NCBI RefSeq assembly: GCF_002163835.1
Contig: NZ_CP019331.1
Span: 2,579,001 to 2,643,000 of the forward strand
DNA from: Polaribacter sp. SA4-10
GTDB lineage: Bacteria; Bacteroidota; Bacteroidia; Flavobacteriales; Flavobacteriaceae
Direction of reading: 5' to 3'
DNA: 64,000 bases
Below the pieces are notes generated by a model that worked only from the letters and a program-made list of their open reading frames with translations, was not told the DNA's origin and ran no database searches. Positions 44,657 through 54,383 of the stretch are shown piece after piece. The translations under genes were made by a program, and so were the position numbers. How positions within the stretch are numbered: the stretch's first letter is position 1; every line of letters starts with the position of its first letter.

Positions 44657-44915
44657 CTATTTTAAACCTAATTTTTCTAAAACGATTGGAACAAGTCTTT
44701 CTACAAATTTAGAATACGCTTCCTTAGAAGGGTGAAGACCATCACTTGCAACTAATGTAGGATTTGCTAATCCTTGTTGAGTGATATCAGTAATGTTTAA
44801 AAAAGTTATGTTATTTTTATTAAAGAATAACTTTGCAAAATCATTATACTTTTTTATTGCTTCAGAAATTGTTGAATTTTCTTTTCCTAAATTGATAGTT
44901 AACTTTAATTAATAA
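44657..44915 (-). pseudogene. C-terminal remnant of an SGNH/GDSL hydrolase
   Basis: The minus-strand frame ending at 44657 encodes about 85 residues (NLGKENSTISEAIKKY, NITFLNITDIT, ASDGLHPSKEAY, then VERLVPIVLEKLGLK). SDGLHPS is the block V Asp-His motif of SGNH hydrolases. An in-frame stop lies before residue 1, no start codon is near, and the GDSL nucleophile block is absent. It is the tail of a lost gene. Confidence 0.7.
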
Positions 44916-45035
44916 GGTTGTAATTGTAATCTAAAGTTAGATTTTCTGACTCTATTACACTGGTTACATTAGATAATTATTCAATTACTTTGCTTCAAGG
45001 AATTTAAAAGAAATACCAAAAACAGTTTGCTACTG

Positions 45036-46214
45036 TTATTTAAATGCATTTAAACCAGTTATATCTAAGCCAGTAATTAATAAATGTACATCATGTGTGC
45101 CTTCATATGTAATAACACTTTCTAAATTCATCATATGACGCATAATAGAATATTCTCCTGTAATTCCCATTCCGCCTAACATTTGTCTTGCTTCTCTAGC
45201 AATTTTTATTGCCATATCTACATTATTACGTTTTGCCATAGAAATTTGACCAGAAGTTGCTTTTCCTTCATTTTTTAAAGTTCCTAATCTCCAAGCTAAC
45301 AATTGTGCTTTGGTAATTTCGGTAATCATTTCTGCCAATTTTTTTTGTTGTAATTGAAATTGTCCAATAGGTTTTCCAAACTGAATTCTTTCTTTAGAAT
45401 ATCTTAAAGCAGTATCATAACAATCCATTGCAGCGCCAATTGCTCCCCAAGCAATTCCAAAACGAGCAGAATCTAAGCAACCTAAAGGAGCTCCAAGTCC
45501 AGATTTATTAGGTAATAAATTTTCTTTTGGCACTTTTACATTATCAAAAATTAATTCTCCAGTTGCAGAAGCACGAAGCGACCATTTATTATGCGTTTCT
45601 GGAGTAGAAAAACCTTCCATTCCACGTTCTACAATTAAGCCATGGATTCTTCCTTCTTCATTTTTGGCCCAAACTACAGCCACTTGTGCAAAAGGCGCAT
45701 TAGAAATCCACATTTTTGCACCGTTTAAAAGGTAATGATCTCCCATATCTTTAAACTTAGTTTCCATTCCACTTGGGTTAGAACCATGATTTGGTTCTGT
45801 TAAACCAAAACATCCCATCCATTCGCCAGAAGCCAGTTTTGGTAAATATTTTTTACGTTGTTCTTCGTTTCCGTATTTATAAATAGGATACATAACCAAA
45901 GAAGATTGAACAGAAGCAGTAGAACGGACACCAGAATCTCCACGTTCAATTTCTTGCATAATTAAACCATAAGAAATTTGGTCTAAACCTGCGCCTCCAT
46001 ATTCTTCTGGAATATATGGGCCAAAAGCACCAATTTCTGCTAATCCACCAATAATTTGTTTTGGGAATTCTGCACGTTGCGCATATTCTTCAATAATTGG
46101 AGAAACATCACGTTTTACCCAATCTCTGGCAGCATCTCTTACTAATTTATGTTCTTCTGAAAGTAAATCATCTATTTGATAATAATCTGGGGCTTGAAAT
46201 AAATCTGCTTTCAT
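45036..46214 (-). CDS. gcdH: Glutaryl-CoA dehydrogenase-like acyl-CoA dehydrogenase
   Basis: 392 residues, full acyl-CoA dehydrogenase length. Characteristic motifs are GVRSTASVQSSLVMYPI (Arg near 95 that binds the glutaryl carboxylate in this branch), CFGLTEPNHGSNP (FAD contact) and ITYEGTHDVHLLI (catalytic Glu near 370). It oxidises and decarboxylates glutaryl-CoA to crotonyl-CoA in lysine and tryptophan breakdown. Monocistronic; a TAAATTTG box read on the minus strand (46296-46289) lies 75 bp upstream of the ATG. Confidence 0.87.
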   Translation of the reverse strand: MKADLFQAPDYYQIDDLLSEEHKLVRDAARDWVKRDVSPIIEEYAQRAEFPKQIIGGLAEIGAFGPYIPEEYGGAGLDQISYGLIMQEIERGDSGVRSTASVQSSLVMYPIYKYGNEEQRKKYLPKLASGEWMGCFGLTEPNHGSNPSGMETKFKDMGDHYLLNGAKMWISNAPFAQVAVVWAKNEEGRIHGLIVERGMEGFSTPETHNKWSLRASATGELIFDNVKVPKENLLPNKSGLGAPLGCLDSARFGIAWGAIGAAMDCYDTALRYSKERIQFGKPIGQFQLQQKKLAEMITEITKAQLLAWRLGTLKNEGKATSGQISMAKRNNVDMAIKIAREARQMLGGMGITGEYSIMRHMMNLESVITYEGTHDVHLLITGLDITGLNAFK

Positions 46215-46288
46215 TGTTTTTTTCTTTATTAAAATTATGTAATTCTAAATTTATGTTTCCTTTTTTTGGGAAAAATGTAATTTTAAAT

Positions 46289-46296
46289 CAAATTTA
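46289..46296 (-). promoter_or_regulatory. -7 element for gcdH
   Basis: TAAATTTG on the minus strand matches TAnnTTTG, 75 bp upstream of the gcdH start codon. Confidence 0.45.
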
Positions 46297-46417
46297 ATAA
46301 TTGTTTTTGAAACTTTCCCTTTTTTGTAAAAATATATTTTCACTTTTATAGAAGTAATATTATTAAAAATTTATTGAAGTTCATCAACAGAAAGACTTAA
46401 AAGTTGATCTTTTCTGT

Positions 46418-46425
46418 TAAGTTTG
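46418..46425 (+). promoter_or_regulatory. -7 element for rnpA operon
   Basis: TAAGTTTG matches TAnnTTTG and ends 5 bp before the ATG of rnpA, implying a very short leader. Confidence 0.45.
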
Positions 46426-46430
46426 TAATA

Positions 46431-46823
46431 ATGAAGAATACTTTAGGAAAACAAGAACGTTTAAAAAGTAAGAAAATAATAGAAAGACTTTATAAAGAAG
46501 GAATTTCTGTTAAAGCTTTCCCTTTTAGAATGATGTATTTACAAACAGAACACACATCAGATTTTCCTGCACAAGTTGGAGTTACTGTTCCTAAGAGGAA
46601 TTTTAAAAATGCACCGGATAGAAACCGAATAAAAAGGTTAATGCGTGAAACATATCGTTTGCAAAAAGAAATTGTATATAATAATTTAGAGAAACCTTGT
46701 GTTTTTATGATTTCATATATTGGTAGAGAAGAATGGAAGTATGAAGAGTTGTATGCTAAAATGGAGAAGTTACTAACGTTATTTATTAACGATGTAAAAA
46801 ATAAAGAAGATGAAGAGAGTTAA
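46431..46823 (+). CDS. rnpA: Ribonuclease P protein component
   Basis: About 130 residues from the ATG at 46431. The open frame extends to a TTG at 46404, but that extension overlaps the promoter and is unlikely. It begins LGKQERLKSKKIIERLYKEG and carries the RNR motif (APDRNRIKRLMRETYRLQ) that contacts the catalytic RNA. It matures tRNA 5' ends with RNase P RNA. It overlaps the S41 protease gene by 14 bp. Confidence 0.93.
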   Translation: MKNTLGKQERLKSKKIIERLYKEGISVKAFPFRMMYLQTEHTSDFPAQVGVTVPKRNFKNAPDRNRIKRLMRETYRLQKEIVYNNLEKPCVFMISYIGREEWKYEELYAKMEKLLTLFINDVKNKEDEES

Positions 46824-48441
46824 TTTTAAAAACAGCACACTTGTTATTTTATTGGTTGCAACGATTTTTTTATCGTTTTCATTTAAATCCAAATTTTTTG
46901 AAGTAGCAAAACAAATTGAAATTTACAATACACTTTTTAAAGAGTTAAATATGTATTATGTAGATGAAATAAACCCTGCTGAACTTACAAACAAAGCCAT
47001 TAAAAACACCCTAAAAGACTTAGATCCTTACACCAATTTTTATAACGAACAAGATGTTGAAGATGCTAAAATTAGAAGAGCTGGAGAGTATGGTGGTATT
47101 GGAGTTGCTGTTTTTTACAACAAAAAAGGAATTGTAATTAGTGAGGTTTATAAAGGTTTTTCTGCAGATAAAGTGGAGTTAAAAATTGGTGATATTATTA
47201 TTTCTGTTGACGGACAATTAATAAACAATATGGAAAGAGATCAACTTTCTATGTTTTTAAAAGGAATACCAAACAGCAAGCTTTTAGTAGAAATTGATCG
47301 ACAAGGAAATATTATTAAAAAAGAATTAATAAGAGATAAAATAGTTGTAAATCCTGTTCCTTTTTTTGAGATGATAAATGAGGAAACAGGTTATATTGTT
47401 CTTACTCGTTTTAATGATAAAGCTTCATCTGAAGTGAAAAAAGCGTTTAGAGAATTGAAGAAGAAAGGTATGAAAAACCTGGTTTTCGATTTAAGAGGAA
47501 ATCCTGGGGGTTCTTTAATGGAGTCTATTAATATTTCTAACTTCTTTTTACCGAAAGGAAAAACGATAGTAACTACAAAGGCAAAAGTTAAAAAATGGAG
47601 CAATACTTATAGAACAACAAATGCTCCTTTAGATTTAGAAATTCCGATTGTGGTTTTGGTAAATGGACGTTCTGCATCTGCATCAGAAATTGTTAGTGGA
47701 TCTTTACAAGATTATGATAGAGCTGTAATTATGGGGCAACGTTCTTTTGGTAAAGGGCTTGTACAGCGCTATAGGGAGCTAACTTATGGTACACAATTAA
47801 AAGTAACAATTTCTAAATACTACACACCAAGTGGAAGATGTATTCAAGAATTAGATTATGCAAACAGAGATAAAAATGGCAAAGTGCCTAAATTTTCAGA
47901 TACTGGAATTAATGCCTTTAAAACTGAAAATGGAAGAAAAGTTTTTGATGGAGGAGGTATTTTACCAGATGTAATTATAGCCAGTTCAAAAAGAACAGCT
48001 GCAACTAAAAAGTTACTTTCTTCAAAAGCTATTTTTAATTTTGCGACTGATTATTTTTATGAAAATAATAAAATAAAGGATGTTGAAAACTATCAATTTA
48101 AAGATGTTGATTTTAAGAAGTTTATAAATTATTTAGCAGATGAGACTGCTTTTGAAACAGAACAAGAATCATTATTTAAAAAAGCATATTCATCAGTAGA
48201 AAAAAGCAGTGTTTCTAAAGAATATGAACATATAAAAAGAAAATTATTTGAGAATAAAATTGATGAAATAACTAAAAATAAAGATATTTTAAAAGAACAT
48301 CTTAAATCTGAGATTATAAAAAGATATTATTACAAAGAAGGTGTTTATAAACATAATTTAAAAAACGATAAAGTAATATCTGAGGCAGTAAAATTGTTAA
48401 ATGAAGAGAATAGATATGTTAAAGTATTATCTAATCAATAA
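46810..48441 (+). CDS. S41-family C-terminal processing protease
   Basis: 543 residues. An N-terminal signal or anchor (about 9-25) is followed by a short helical region, a PDZ domain (about 90-170, EYGGIGVAVFYNKKGIVISE and LKIGDIIISVDGQ) and the S41 protease domain. That domain holds DLRGNPGGSL, the catalytic Ser in NGRSASASEIVSGSLQD and the Lys in GQRSFGKGLVQ. It sits in the periplasm and trims C-termini of proteins. The gene order rnpA-S41 peptidase is conserved in flavobacteria. A helical C-terminal extension (about 420-543) may be for substrate binding. Confidence 0.9.
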   Translation: MKRVNFKNSTLVILLVATIFLSFSFKSKFFEVAKQIEIYNTLFKELNMYYVDEINPAELTNKAIKNTLKDLDPYTNFYNEQDVEDAKIRRAGEYGGIGVAVFYNKKGIVISEVYKGFSADKVELKIGDIIISVDGQLINNMERDQLSMFLKGIPNSKLLVEIDRQGNIIKKELIRDKIVVNPVPFFEMINEETGYIVLTRFNDKASSEVKKAFRELKKKGMKNLVFDLRGNPGGSLMESINISNFFLPKGKTIVTTKAKVKKWSNTYRTTNAPLDLEIPIVVLVNGRSASASEIVSGSLQDYDRAVIMGQRSFGKGLVQRYRELTYGTQLKVTISKYYTPSGRCIQELDYANRDKNGKVPKFSDTGINAFKTENGRKVFDGGGILPDVIIASSKRTAATKKLLSSKAIFNFATDYFYENNKIKDVENYQFKDVDFKKFINYLADETAFETEQESLFKKAYSSVEKSSVSKEYEHIKRKLFENKIDEITKNKDILKEHLKSEIIKRYYYKEGVYKHNLKNDKVISEAVKLLNEENRYVKVLSNQ

Positions 48442-48456
48442 ATAGAGTCAAATACT

Positions 48457-48464
48457 TACCTTTG
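48457..48464 (+). promoter_or_regulatory. -7 element for DUF6909-like gene and possibly the polysaccharide operon
   Basis: TACCTTTG matches TAnnTTTG, 16 bp before the ATG at 48481. It is the last clear promoter before the long surface-polysaccharide operon. Confidence 0.55.
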
Positions 48465-48480
48465 TACCTTAAAATAAAGA

Positions 48481-50169
48481 ATGTTACAAACTAAAAAAAT
48501 AAATAGAACTCGAGCGCAAGAGTCTACAAATGCCATAGAAAAACTATACATTTCTATGCGTCATTTATTTAGTAGAGGTTTTTATAAACCAATGGGGATT
48601 TCAGGAGAAGCATTACGTAAATCATTATTGCTCTTACGTCCAGAGATTTATGGTTCAATTGCAGAAGATAGAATAGAGTTAAATGGTTTAACTTATGTTA
48701 TAGAGAGGTTGCCAGAAGGAATAGAAGAATGTCAGTTTATTAATTTAACGGCAGATGAAGGGTATAGGAATTCAAATTTTAAGGCGATTATTCCTCCAAA
48801 AAGAAGGAGAAATTGTTATAGAATAGATAAAGATCAAATGAATATAGAGATTACCAGAGGAAGGTCTGAAATCTATGATATTCTTACACATCTAACGTTT
48901 TTGTTTATTGAATCGCATAAAATTTATGAACGTGTTTCTTTAAATGATGGACAAGATTTTATTAGAGAATGGAAGCATTTAGAAAATATTGTTATTAATC
49001 AAATAGAAATATCAGAAAAAGAAAGAGAAGTTATTATTGCTCATTTAGGAAGTATTTTAGGAAGAACTTTTGATGAGGTTTCTAATATTCATGAAACGTT
49101 TTCAACAAAAGAAAACCCAGATAGGTTTTTTCAATTAATTTATTGGCTAGGTAAACTTGCAATAAATGAAAATATTGAAGAAAAAAAACGAACAATAACT
49201 TTTAGTTCTGTTTTAATAGAGGAAATTGGTCATCACATTTATGGAGATATTTGGGCAGATAATATTAAAAAGGTACTAAAAGAAAACAAACTATTACAAA
49301 GGCCTATTCATATTATTAGTGCAAATATGCATAGTGTTTTAAATTCTATTTATGCTCAAGGTGCTTTACCTAGGGAGGCAAAAGAATTTAAAGGATTTGA
49401 ATTGTATCAACTATTAAGTAATTCGGATAGCAAACCATTGCAAAAAGCGGTGAAAGATTATGCTTCTGAAAACGGATTAATTTATATTAAAGATACCTCA
49501 GGAACAAATATAAATGTTCAAATAATAGATACAGATAAAATAAATTTTGATGTTTCACCGTTTAAAAAAGAAAATTCTGTTTCAGAGAGGCCAGTAATTA
49601 TTGTGATGGACTATGCTTTTGGAGAGCAAGCGTATGAAACGATGGACGAATTGTTAAAACCATATAAAAACAGTAAAAAGAAAAGCTATTTAGATGTAAA
49701 GTCGGTTTCTATAATGGGTAAAGCAGGTATTTTGGAGGGCGGAAAAGGAGATATTATGATTCCTGATGCACATATTTTTGAAGGAACTGCAGACAATTAT
49801 CCGTTTAAAAATGAGCTTTCAAAAGAAGATTTAGAAGGTTTTGGTGTAGCCGTTTTTGATGGTTCAATGATTTCAGTATTAGGAACATCATTACAAAATA
49901 AAGACTTATTGAAGTTTTTTCACGATTCTACATGGAATGTTATTGGCTTAGAGATGGAAGGAGCTCATTATCAAAAAGCAATTCAATCTGCATCTAAAAT
50001 TAGAGGCAATATATCAGAAAATGTAAAAGTAAGATATGCGTATTATGCGTCAGATAATCCTTTAGAAACAGGAGCAACATTAGCCTCTGGAGGTTTAGGA
50101 ATGACAGGGGTAGTGCCAACTTATGCAATTACACAGAAAATATTAGAACAAATTTTTCAACAATTATAA
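48481..50169 (+). CDS. DUF6909-like conserved protein with nucleoside-phosphorylase-like C-terminus
   Basis: 562 residues, cytoplasmic. The N-terminal half (1-340) is helical with no recognised motif. The C-terminal part (about 365-562) carries a Rossmann-like strand VSERPVIIVMDYAFGEQAYE, SIMGKAGILEGGKGDIMIPD and VIGLEMEGAHYQKAI. The last resembles the MEG motif that binds the ribose in purine nucleoside phosphorylases and MTA/SAH nucleosidases. I infer a nucleoside or AMP-type hydrolase or phosphorylase, but the catalytic Asp cannot be assigned. It lies 23 bp before the polysaccharide operon. Confidence 0.65.
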   Translation: MLQTKKINRTRAQESTNAIEKLYISMRHLFSRGFYKPMGISGEALRKSLLLLRPEIYGSIAEDRIELNGLTYVIERLPEGIEECQFINLTADEGYRNSNFKAIIPPKRRRNCYRIDKDQMNIEITRGRSEIYDILTHLTFLFIESHKIYERVSLNDGQDFIREWKHLENIVINQIEISEKEREVIIAHLGSILGRTFDEVSNIHETFSTKENPDRFFQLIYWLGKLAINENIEEKKRTITFSSVLIEEIGHHIYGDIWADNIKKVLKENKLLQRPIHIISANMHSVLNSIYAQGALPREAKEFKGFELYQLLSNSDSKPLQKAVKDYASENGLIYIKDTSGTNINVQIIDTDKINFDVSPFKKENSVSERPVIIVMDYAFGEQAYETMDELLKPYKNSKKKSYLDVKSVSIMGKAGILEGGKGDIMIPDAHIFEGTADNYPFKNELSKEDLEGFGVAVFDGSMISVLGTSLQNKDLLKFFHDSTWNVIGLEMEGAHYQKAIQSASKIRGNISENVKVRYAYYASDNPLETGATLASGGLGMTGVVPTYAITQKILEQIFQQL

Positions 50170-50192
50170 ACTGTTTTTATTAAAACCAAACA

Positions 50193-51230
50193 ATGTCAAC
50201 AAACCAAACAAACAACGAAGAAGAAGTAGATTTAGGTTCCTTATTTGTAATTATGGGAAAAGGATTTTCTAAACTTTTCAATTTTATTGGAAATATTTTT
50301 AAAGGGACTTTTCATGTCATAATTGCAATTCTTATTTTCCTAAAAAAAAATATTATTAAAATAAGTGTTGCAGCAATTATTGGTGGAATTTTAGGTTTCT
50401 TTTTAGAAGTGAAAAAAATAGATACTTTTAAATCTGAATTATTATTAGAGCCAAATTTTAACAGTACAAGACAATTATATGATAATATAAGTTATTACAA
50501 TAACCTTGTTAAACAAAAAGACACTGCAGGTTTAGTAGAAACGTTTAAGTTAGATAAATTAGCTGCTGCCAGTCTTAAGGAATTTGTGATTCATCCAATT
50601 GAAACTGGAAGTGATATTATCAATTCTTATGACGTATTTGTCTCTTCTGTAGATACAACTACTGTAAAGAGTTATAGTTTTATTGAGTTTAAAAATGGAT
50701 TTACTTCATATGATTATAGAGTTCATAAAGTAACAGTTACTTCAACACAGAATAATATTTTTGATAAACTAGGTGATGTTATAATTTATTCGATAACAAA
50801 TAATAAATATTTTAATAGAATAAAAGAATTATCAAATAAAAACTTAAATAGAACAGACTCTTTATATCGTCAGAATTTAACACAAATAGATTCTTTAAGA
50901 AATATTTATATGGAGGTTATGTTAGAAGAGGCTAAGAAGCAAACAAGTGGCACAAGTATAGATTTAGGAGGGGTTAAAAGAACAACTAAAGAATTAGAAT
51001 TGTTTGCAACTACTAGGCTAATTAATGATGATTTAAAAAAGACTACTTTTCAAAAATCTACAAAATATGAAATAATTAATGTTCTTTCAAGTTTTCAAGC
51101 AACAGGAACTGAAATAAAAGGACTAACAAAAAATTATGTTTTTTTACTTGGAGTTCTTGGAGCAATACTTATGATTTTAGTATTGTTAATTAAACAATTA
51201 AACACCTATTTAGAAAATTATAAAAAGTAA
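50193..51230 (+). CDS. Wzz-like polysaccharide chain-length determinant
   Basis: 345 residues with two transmembrane helices (about 35-72 and 314-330) around a periplasmic loop of helical and coiled-coil character (NKNLNRTDSLYRQNLTQIDS). This is the layout of PCP/Wzz proteins. It controls chain length of a polymer made by a Wzy-dependent route. It opens the surface-polysaccharide operon and is 4 bp from rmlB. Confidence 0.75.
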   Translation: MSTNQTNNEEEVDLGSLFVIMGKGFSKLFNFIGNIFKGTFHVIIAILIFLKKNIIKISVAAIIGGILGFFLEVKKIDTFKSELLLEPNFNSTRQLYDNISYYNNLVKQKDTAGLVETFKLDKLAAASLKEFVIHPIETGSDIINSYDVFVSSVDTTTVKSYSFIEFKNGFTSYDYRVHKVTVTSTQNNIFDKLGDVIIYSITNNKYFNRIKELSNKNLNRTDSLYRQNLTQIDSLRNIYMEVMLEEAKKQTSGTSIDLGGVKRTTKELELFATTRLINDDLKKTTFQKSTKYEIINVLSSFQATGTEIKGLTKNYVFLLGVLGAILMILVLLIKQLNTYLENYKK

Positions 51231-51234
51231 TTAT

Positions 51235-52245
51235 ATGCAAACAATTTTAGTTACTGGTGGAGCAGGTTTTATTGGGTCTAATTTTATTCCATTTTTTTTG
51301 AAAAATAATTCAGAATATCATGTTGTAAACTTAGATTTATTAACATATGCTGGAGATTTTGCTAATTTAAAAGAAGTTGAGAAATCTGATAGATATACTT
51401 TTGTAGAAGGAGATATTTGTGATAGAAACTTGGTAGAATCACTTTTTGATAAACACAGCTTTACTGGCGTAATTCATTTTGCAGCGGAATCTCATGTAGA
51501 TAATTCAATAACAAATCCAGATGCTTTTGTTAGAACAAATGTTTTTGGCACTTTTAATTTATTGGACGTTGCAAAGAATTATTGGATGGATTCGCCAAAT
51601 GTATATAAGAGAGGTTTTGAAGATTGTAGGTTTCATCATATTTCTACAGATGAAGTTTATGGAACTTTAGGAGAAACAGGTTTATTTACAGAAGAAACTT
51701 CGTATGCTCCAAATAGCCCTTACAGTGCTTCTAAAGCTTCTTCAGATTTTATGGTTAGAAGTTATTATCATACGTATGGAATGAATGTTGTAACAACAAA
51801 TTGTTCTAATAATTATGGACCAAAACAGCATGATGAAAAACTAATTCCAACAATAATTAGGAAAGCTTTGTCTGGAGAGCAAATTCCCATTTATGGAGAT
51901 GGAAAAAACATTAGAGATTGGCTGTATGTTTTAGATCATTGTAAAGGAATTGAAATGGTGTTTAGAACGGGGAAAACAGGAGAAACATATAATATTGGAG
52001 GGAAAAATGAACGAGATAATTTATATATTGTTGATACAATTTGTGAGATTTTAGATACAGTTATACCGAAAGAAAAATCATATAAGGAACAAATTAGCTT
52101 TGTAAAAGATAGACCAGGTCATGATTTTAGATATGCTATAGATGCTTCAAAAATTGAAGAAAGTTTAGGTTGGAAAGCAGAAGAAAATTTTGAAACTGGG
52201 ATAAAAAAAACAATTGAATGGTATCTTGCCAAATATCAAAAATAA
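51235..52245 (+). CDS. rfbB: dTDP-glucose 4,6-dehydratase
   Basis: 336 residues, short-chain dehydrogenase fold. NAD-binding [10 protein letters not shown] is at residues 8-17, the catalytic region is [17 protein letters not shown], and YSASKAS supplies Tyr and Lys. It converts dTDP-glucose to dTDP-4-keto-6-deoxyglucose for rhamnose synthesis. Part of an rmlBAC run; no rmlD lies within the window. Confidence 0.93.
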   Translation: MQTILVTGGAGFIGSNFIPFFLKNNSEYHVVNLDLLTYAGDFANLKEVEKSDRYTFVEGDICDRNLVESLFDKHSFTGVIHFAAESHVDNSITNPDAFVRTNVFGTFNLLDVAKNYWMDSPNVYKRGFEDCRFHHISTDEVYGTLGETGLFTEETSYAPNSPYSASKASSDFMVRSYYHTYGMNVVTTNCSNNYGPKQHDEKLIPTIIRKALSGEQIPIYGDGKNIRDWLYVLDHCKGIEMVFRTGKTGETYNIGGKNERDNLYIVDTICEILDTVIPKEKSYKEQISFVKDRPGHDFRYAIDASKIEESLGWKAEENFETGIKKTIEWYLAKYQK

Positions 52246-52246
52246 T

Positions 52247-53101
52247 ATGAAAGGAATAGTTTTAGCAGGAGGTTCAGGTACAAGATTACATCCAATTACA
52301 TTGGCTGTAAGTAAACAATTAATGCCTGTTTATGATAAACCAATGATTTATTATCCGATTTCTGTATTAATGTTAGCAGGAATTAATGAAATATTAATTA
52401 TTTCTACACCACAAGATTTACCTTTATTTAAAAGGTTATTAGGTGATGGTAAAAAATTAGGATGTGATTTTCAGTATGCTATACAAGAAAATCCAAATGG
52501 ATTGGCTGAAGCGTTTATTATAGGAGAGAAATTTATTGGAAAAGATAAAGTAGCTTTAATTTTAGGAGATAATATTTTTTATGGATCTGGTCTGCCAAAA
52601 TTATTAAAAGCAAATAACAACCCTAATGGAGGAATTGTTTATGCCTATCATGTAAATGACCCTGAAAGATATGGTGTAGTTGATTTTGATGAAAATATGA
52701 ATGCAATTTCTATTGAAGAAAAACCATTAAATCCAAAATCTAATTATGCAGTACCAGGTATTTATTTTTATGATAATTCTGTGATTGAAATTGCAAAAAA
52801 CATGAAACCTAGTAAACGAGGTGAATTAGAAATTACAGATATAAATAAAATATATTTAGAGAACGGAAATTTATCTGTAAGAGTTTTAGATAGAGGTACG
52901 GCTTGGTTAGATACGGGTACTTTTGACTCTTTAATGCAAGCATCTCAATTTGTACAGGTAATAGAAGAAAGACAAGGTTTAAAAATAGGTTCTATTGAAG
53001 AAGCAGCTTATAGAAGTGGTTTTATAACAAAAGAACAATTATATAAATTAGTAGCACCTTTATTGAAAAGTGGTTATGGAGAAAGCTTAATGAAACTATA
53101 A
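52247..53101 (+). CDS. rfbA: Glucose-1-phosphate thymidylyltransferase
   Basis: About 284 residues from the ATG at 52247, one base after the rfbB stop. An upstream TTG (52214) in the same frame would extend into rfbB and is unlikely. It carries [16 protein letters not shown] (nucleotide-binding signature), the [10 protein letters not shown] block and IEEKP. It forms dTDP-glucose, the precursor for the enzyme encoded upstream. Confidence 0.93.
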   Translation: MKGIVLAGGSGTRLHPITLAVSKQLMPVYDKPMIYYPISVLMLAGINEILIISTPQDLPLFKRLLGDGKKLGCDFQYAIQENPNGLAEAFIIGEKFIGKDKVALILGDNIFYGSGLPKLLKANNNPNGGIVYAYHVNDPERYGVVDFDENMNAISIEEKPLNPKSNYAVPGIYFYDNSVIEIAKNMKPSKRGELEITDINKIYLENGNLSVRVLDRGTAWLDTGTFDSLMQASQFVQVIEERQGLKIGSIEEAAYRSGFITKEQLYKLVAPLLKSGYGESLMKL

Positions 53102-53634
53102 TGATAGTTACAAAAACTGATTTAGAAGATTGCTTTATAATTAAACCACAAATTTTTGGAGATGAAAGAGGTTACTTTTTTGAAACTTTTAATAAAGAAA
53201 AGTTCCAAAAATTAACCAATTTAGAAATAGTTTTTTTGCAGGATAATGAGGCATTTTCAAATAAAGGTATTTTAAGAGGGTTGCATTTTCAAAAAGGTAA
53301 GTTTGCACAAGCAAAATTAGTTAGAGTTGTAAAAGGAAAAGTTTTAGACGTAGCAGTAGATTTAAGGCCTGAATCAAAATCTTTTGGCAAACATTTTTCA
53401 ATTATTTTATCAGGAGAAAATAAAAATCAACTTTTTGTTCCAAGAGGTTTTGCACATGGATATTCTGTTTTAGAAGATAATACTATTGTATCTTATAAAT
53501 GTGATAATTATTATCAACCAGATGCAGAAGATGGTTTGATTTATAATGATGAAGGTTTGGGAATTGATTGGATGTTGAAGGAGGAGGAAATCGTATTATC
53601 AGAAAAAGATAAAAATTTGAAAACGTTTAATTAG
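53101..53634 (+). CDS. rfbC: dTDP-4-dehydrorhamnose 3,5-epimerase
   Basis: 177 residues, cupin fold. Motifs include LQDNEAFSNKGILRGLHFQ (with catalytic His in RGLHFQ near 63) and FVPRGFAHGYSVL. It makes dTDP-4-keto-rhamnose from the 6-deoxy-4-keto sugar. The start overlaps the rfbA stop by one base (TAATG). Confidence 0.93.
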   Translation: MIVTKTDLEDCFIIKPQIFGDERGYFFETFNKEKFQKLTNLEIVFLQDNEAFSNKGILRGLHFQKGKFAQAKLVRVVKGKVLDVAVDLRPESKSFGKHFSIILSGENKNQLFVPRGFAHGYSVLEDNTIVSYKCDNYYQPDAEDGLIYNDEGLGIDWMLKEEEIVLSEKDKNLKTFN

Positions 53635-53642
53635 TTTATGTA

Positions 53643-54383
53643 ATGGTTGAAAGAACAGGGATAATAATACAGGCAAGAATTTCATCTACAAGGTTGCCAA
53701 AAAAAATTATTTTAGAAATAGATGAACAAATTACATTTTTAGATGTTTTATTAAATAAGTTAAAAAAATTAAAAATTAAACTTCCTATAGTTTTAGCTAC
53801 GTCTAATTTATCTGTAGATAGTATTCTAGGGGAGTTTGCTGAAAAACATAAAATAAAATTTTACAGAGGTTCAGAAGAAAATGTATTAGAAAGGTTTATA
53901 GATTGTGCAGAAGAAAATAATTTTAATACAATTATAAGGGTTTGTTCTGATAATCCTTTTATTGATGTGAACTACATAGAAAAAATTGTTAAAAGCTATA
54001 AAGGAGAAGATTACTTATCATATAAAATTAATAATTCTCCTTCAATTTTAACTCATTTCGGGTTTTTTACCGAAATGGTAAGTTTAAAAGCATTAAAAAA
54101 AGTAGCTTCTAAAAAAGATAATAATTGTATTGAACATGTTACAAATTGTATTTATAAAAATCCAAATCATTTTAATGTTCGCTTTTTAGAAGAAAATATT
54201 CAGAACAATGATATTAGATGTACATTAGATACTAAAAGTGATTTTGAAATACTTAAAGATATTTATTTTAATTTCATGAAAGAAAATCCAAATGCAGGAT
54301 ATTTAGAAATTATTAAATACATAGAAACAAGGCAAGACTTGCTAGTTGGAATGAAAAAAATAATAAAAGAAAACACAAAATGA
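53643..54383 (+). CDS. SpsF-like cytidylyltransferase
   Basis: 246 residues. The N-terminus TGIIIQARISSTRLPKKI is the signature of the SpsF/CMP-sugar transferase group, with nucleotide-binding RISSTRLP. A later motif IIRVCSDNPFIDV matches the same group. It is likely to activate a nonulosonic acid or related sugar with CTP. It overlaps the NeuB-type gene by 4 bp, so the two probably act in one pathway. Confidence 0.75.
   Translation: MVERTGIIIQARISSTRLPKKIILEIDEQITFLDVLLNKLKKLKIKLPIVLATSNLSVDSILGEFAEKHKIKFYRGSEENVLERFIDCAEENNFNTIIRVCSDNPFIDVNYIEKIVKSYKGEDYLSYKINNSPSILTHFGFFTEMVSLKALKKVASKKDNNCIEHVTNCIYKNPNHFNVRFLEENIQNNDIRCTLDTKSDFEILKDIYFNFMKENPNAGYLEIIKYIETRQDLLVGMKKIIKENTK

Noticed and set aside
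46404..46430. Upstream TTG start for rnpA
   Set aside because: The extension runs through the TAAGTTTG promoter box, and the ATG at 46431 gives the normal RnpA N-terminus.
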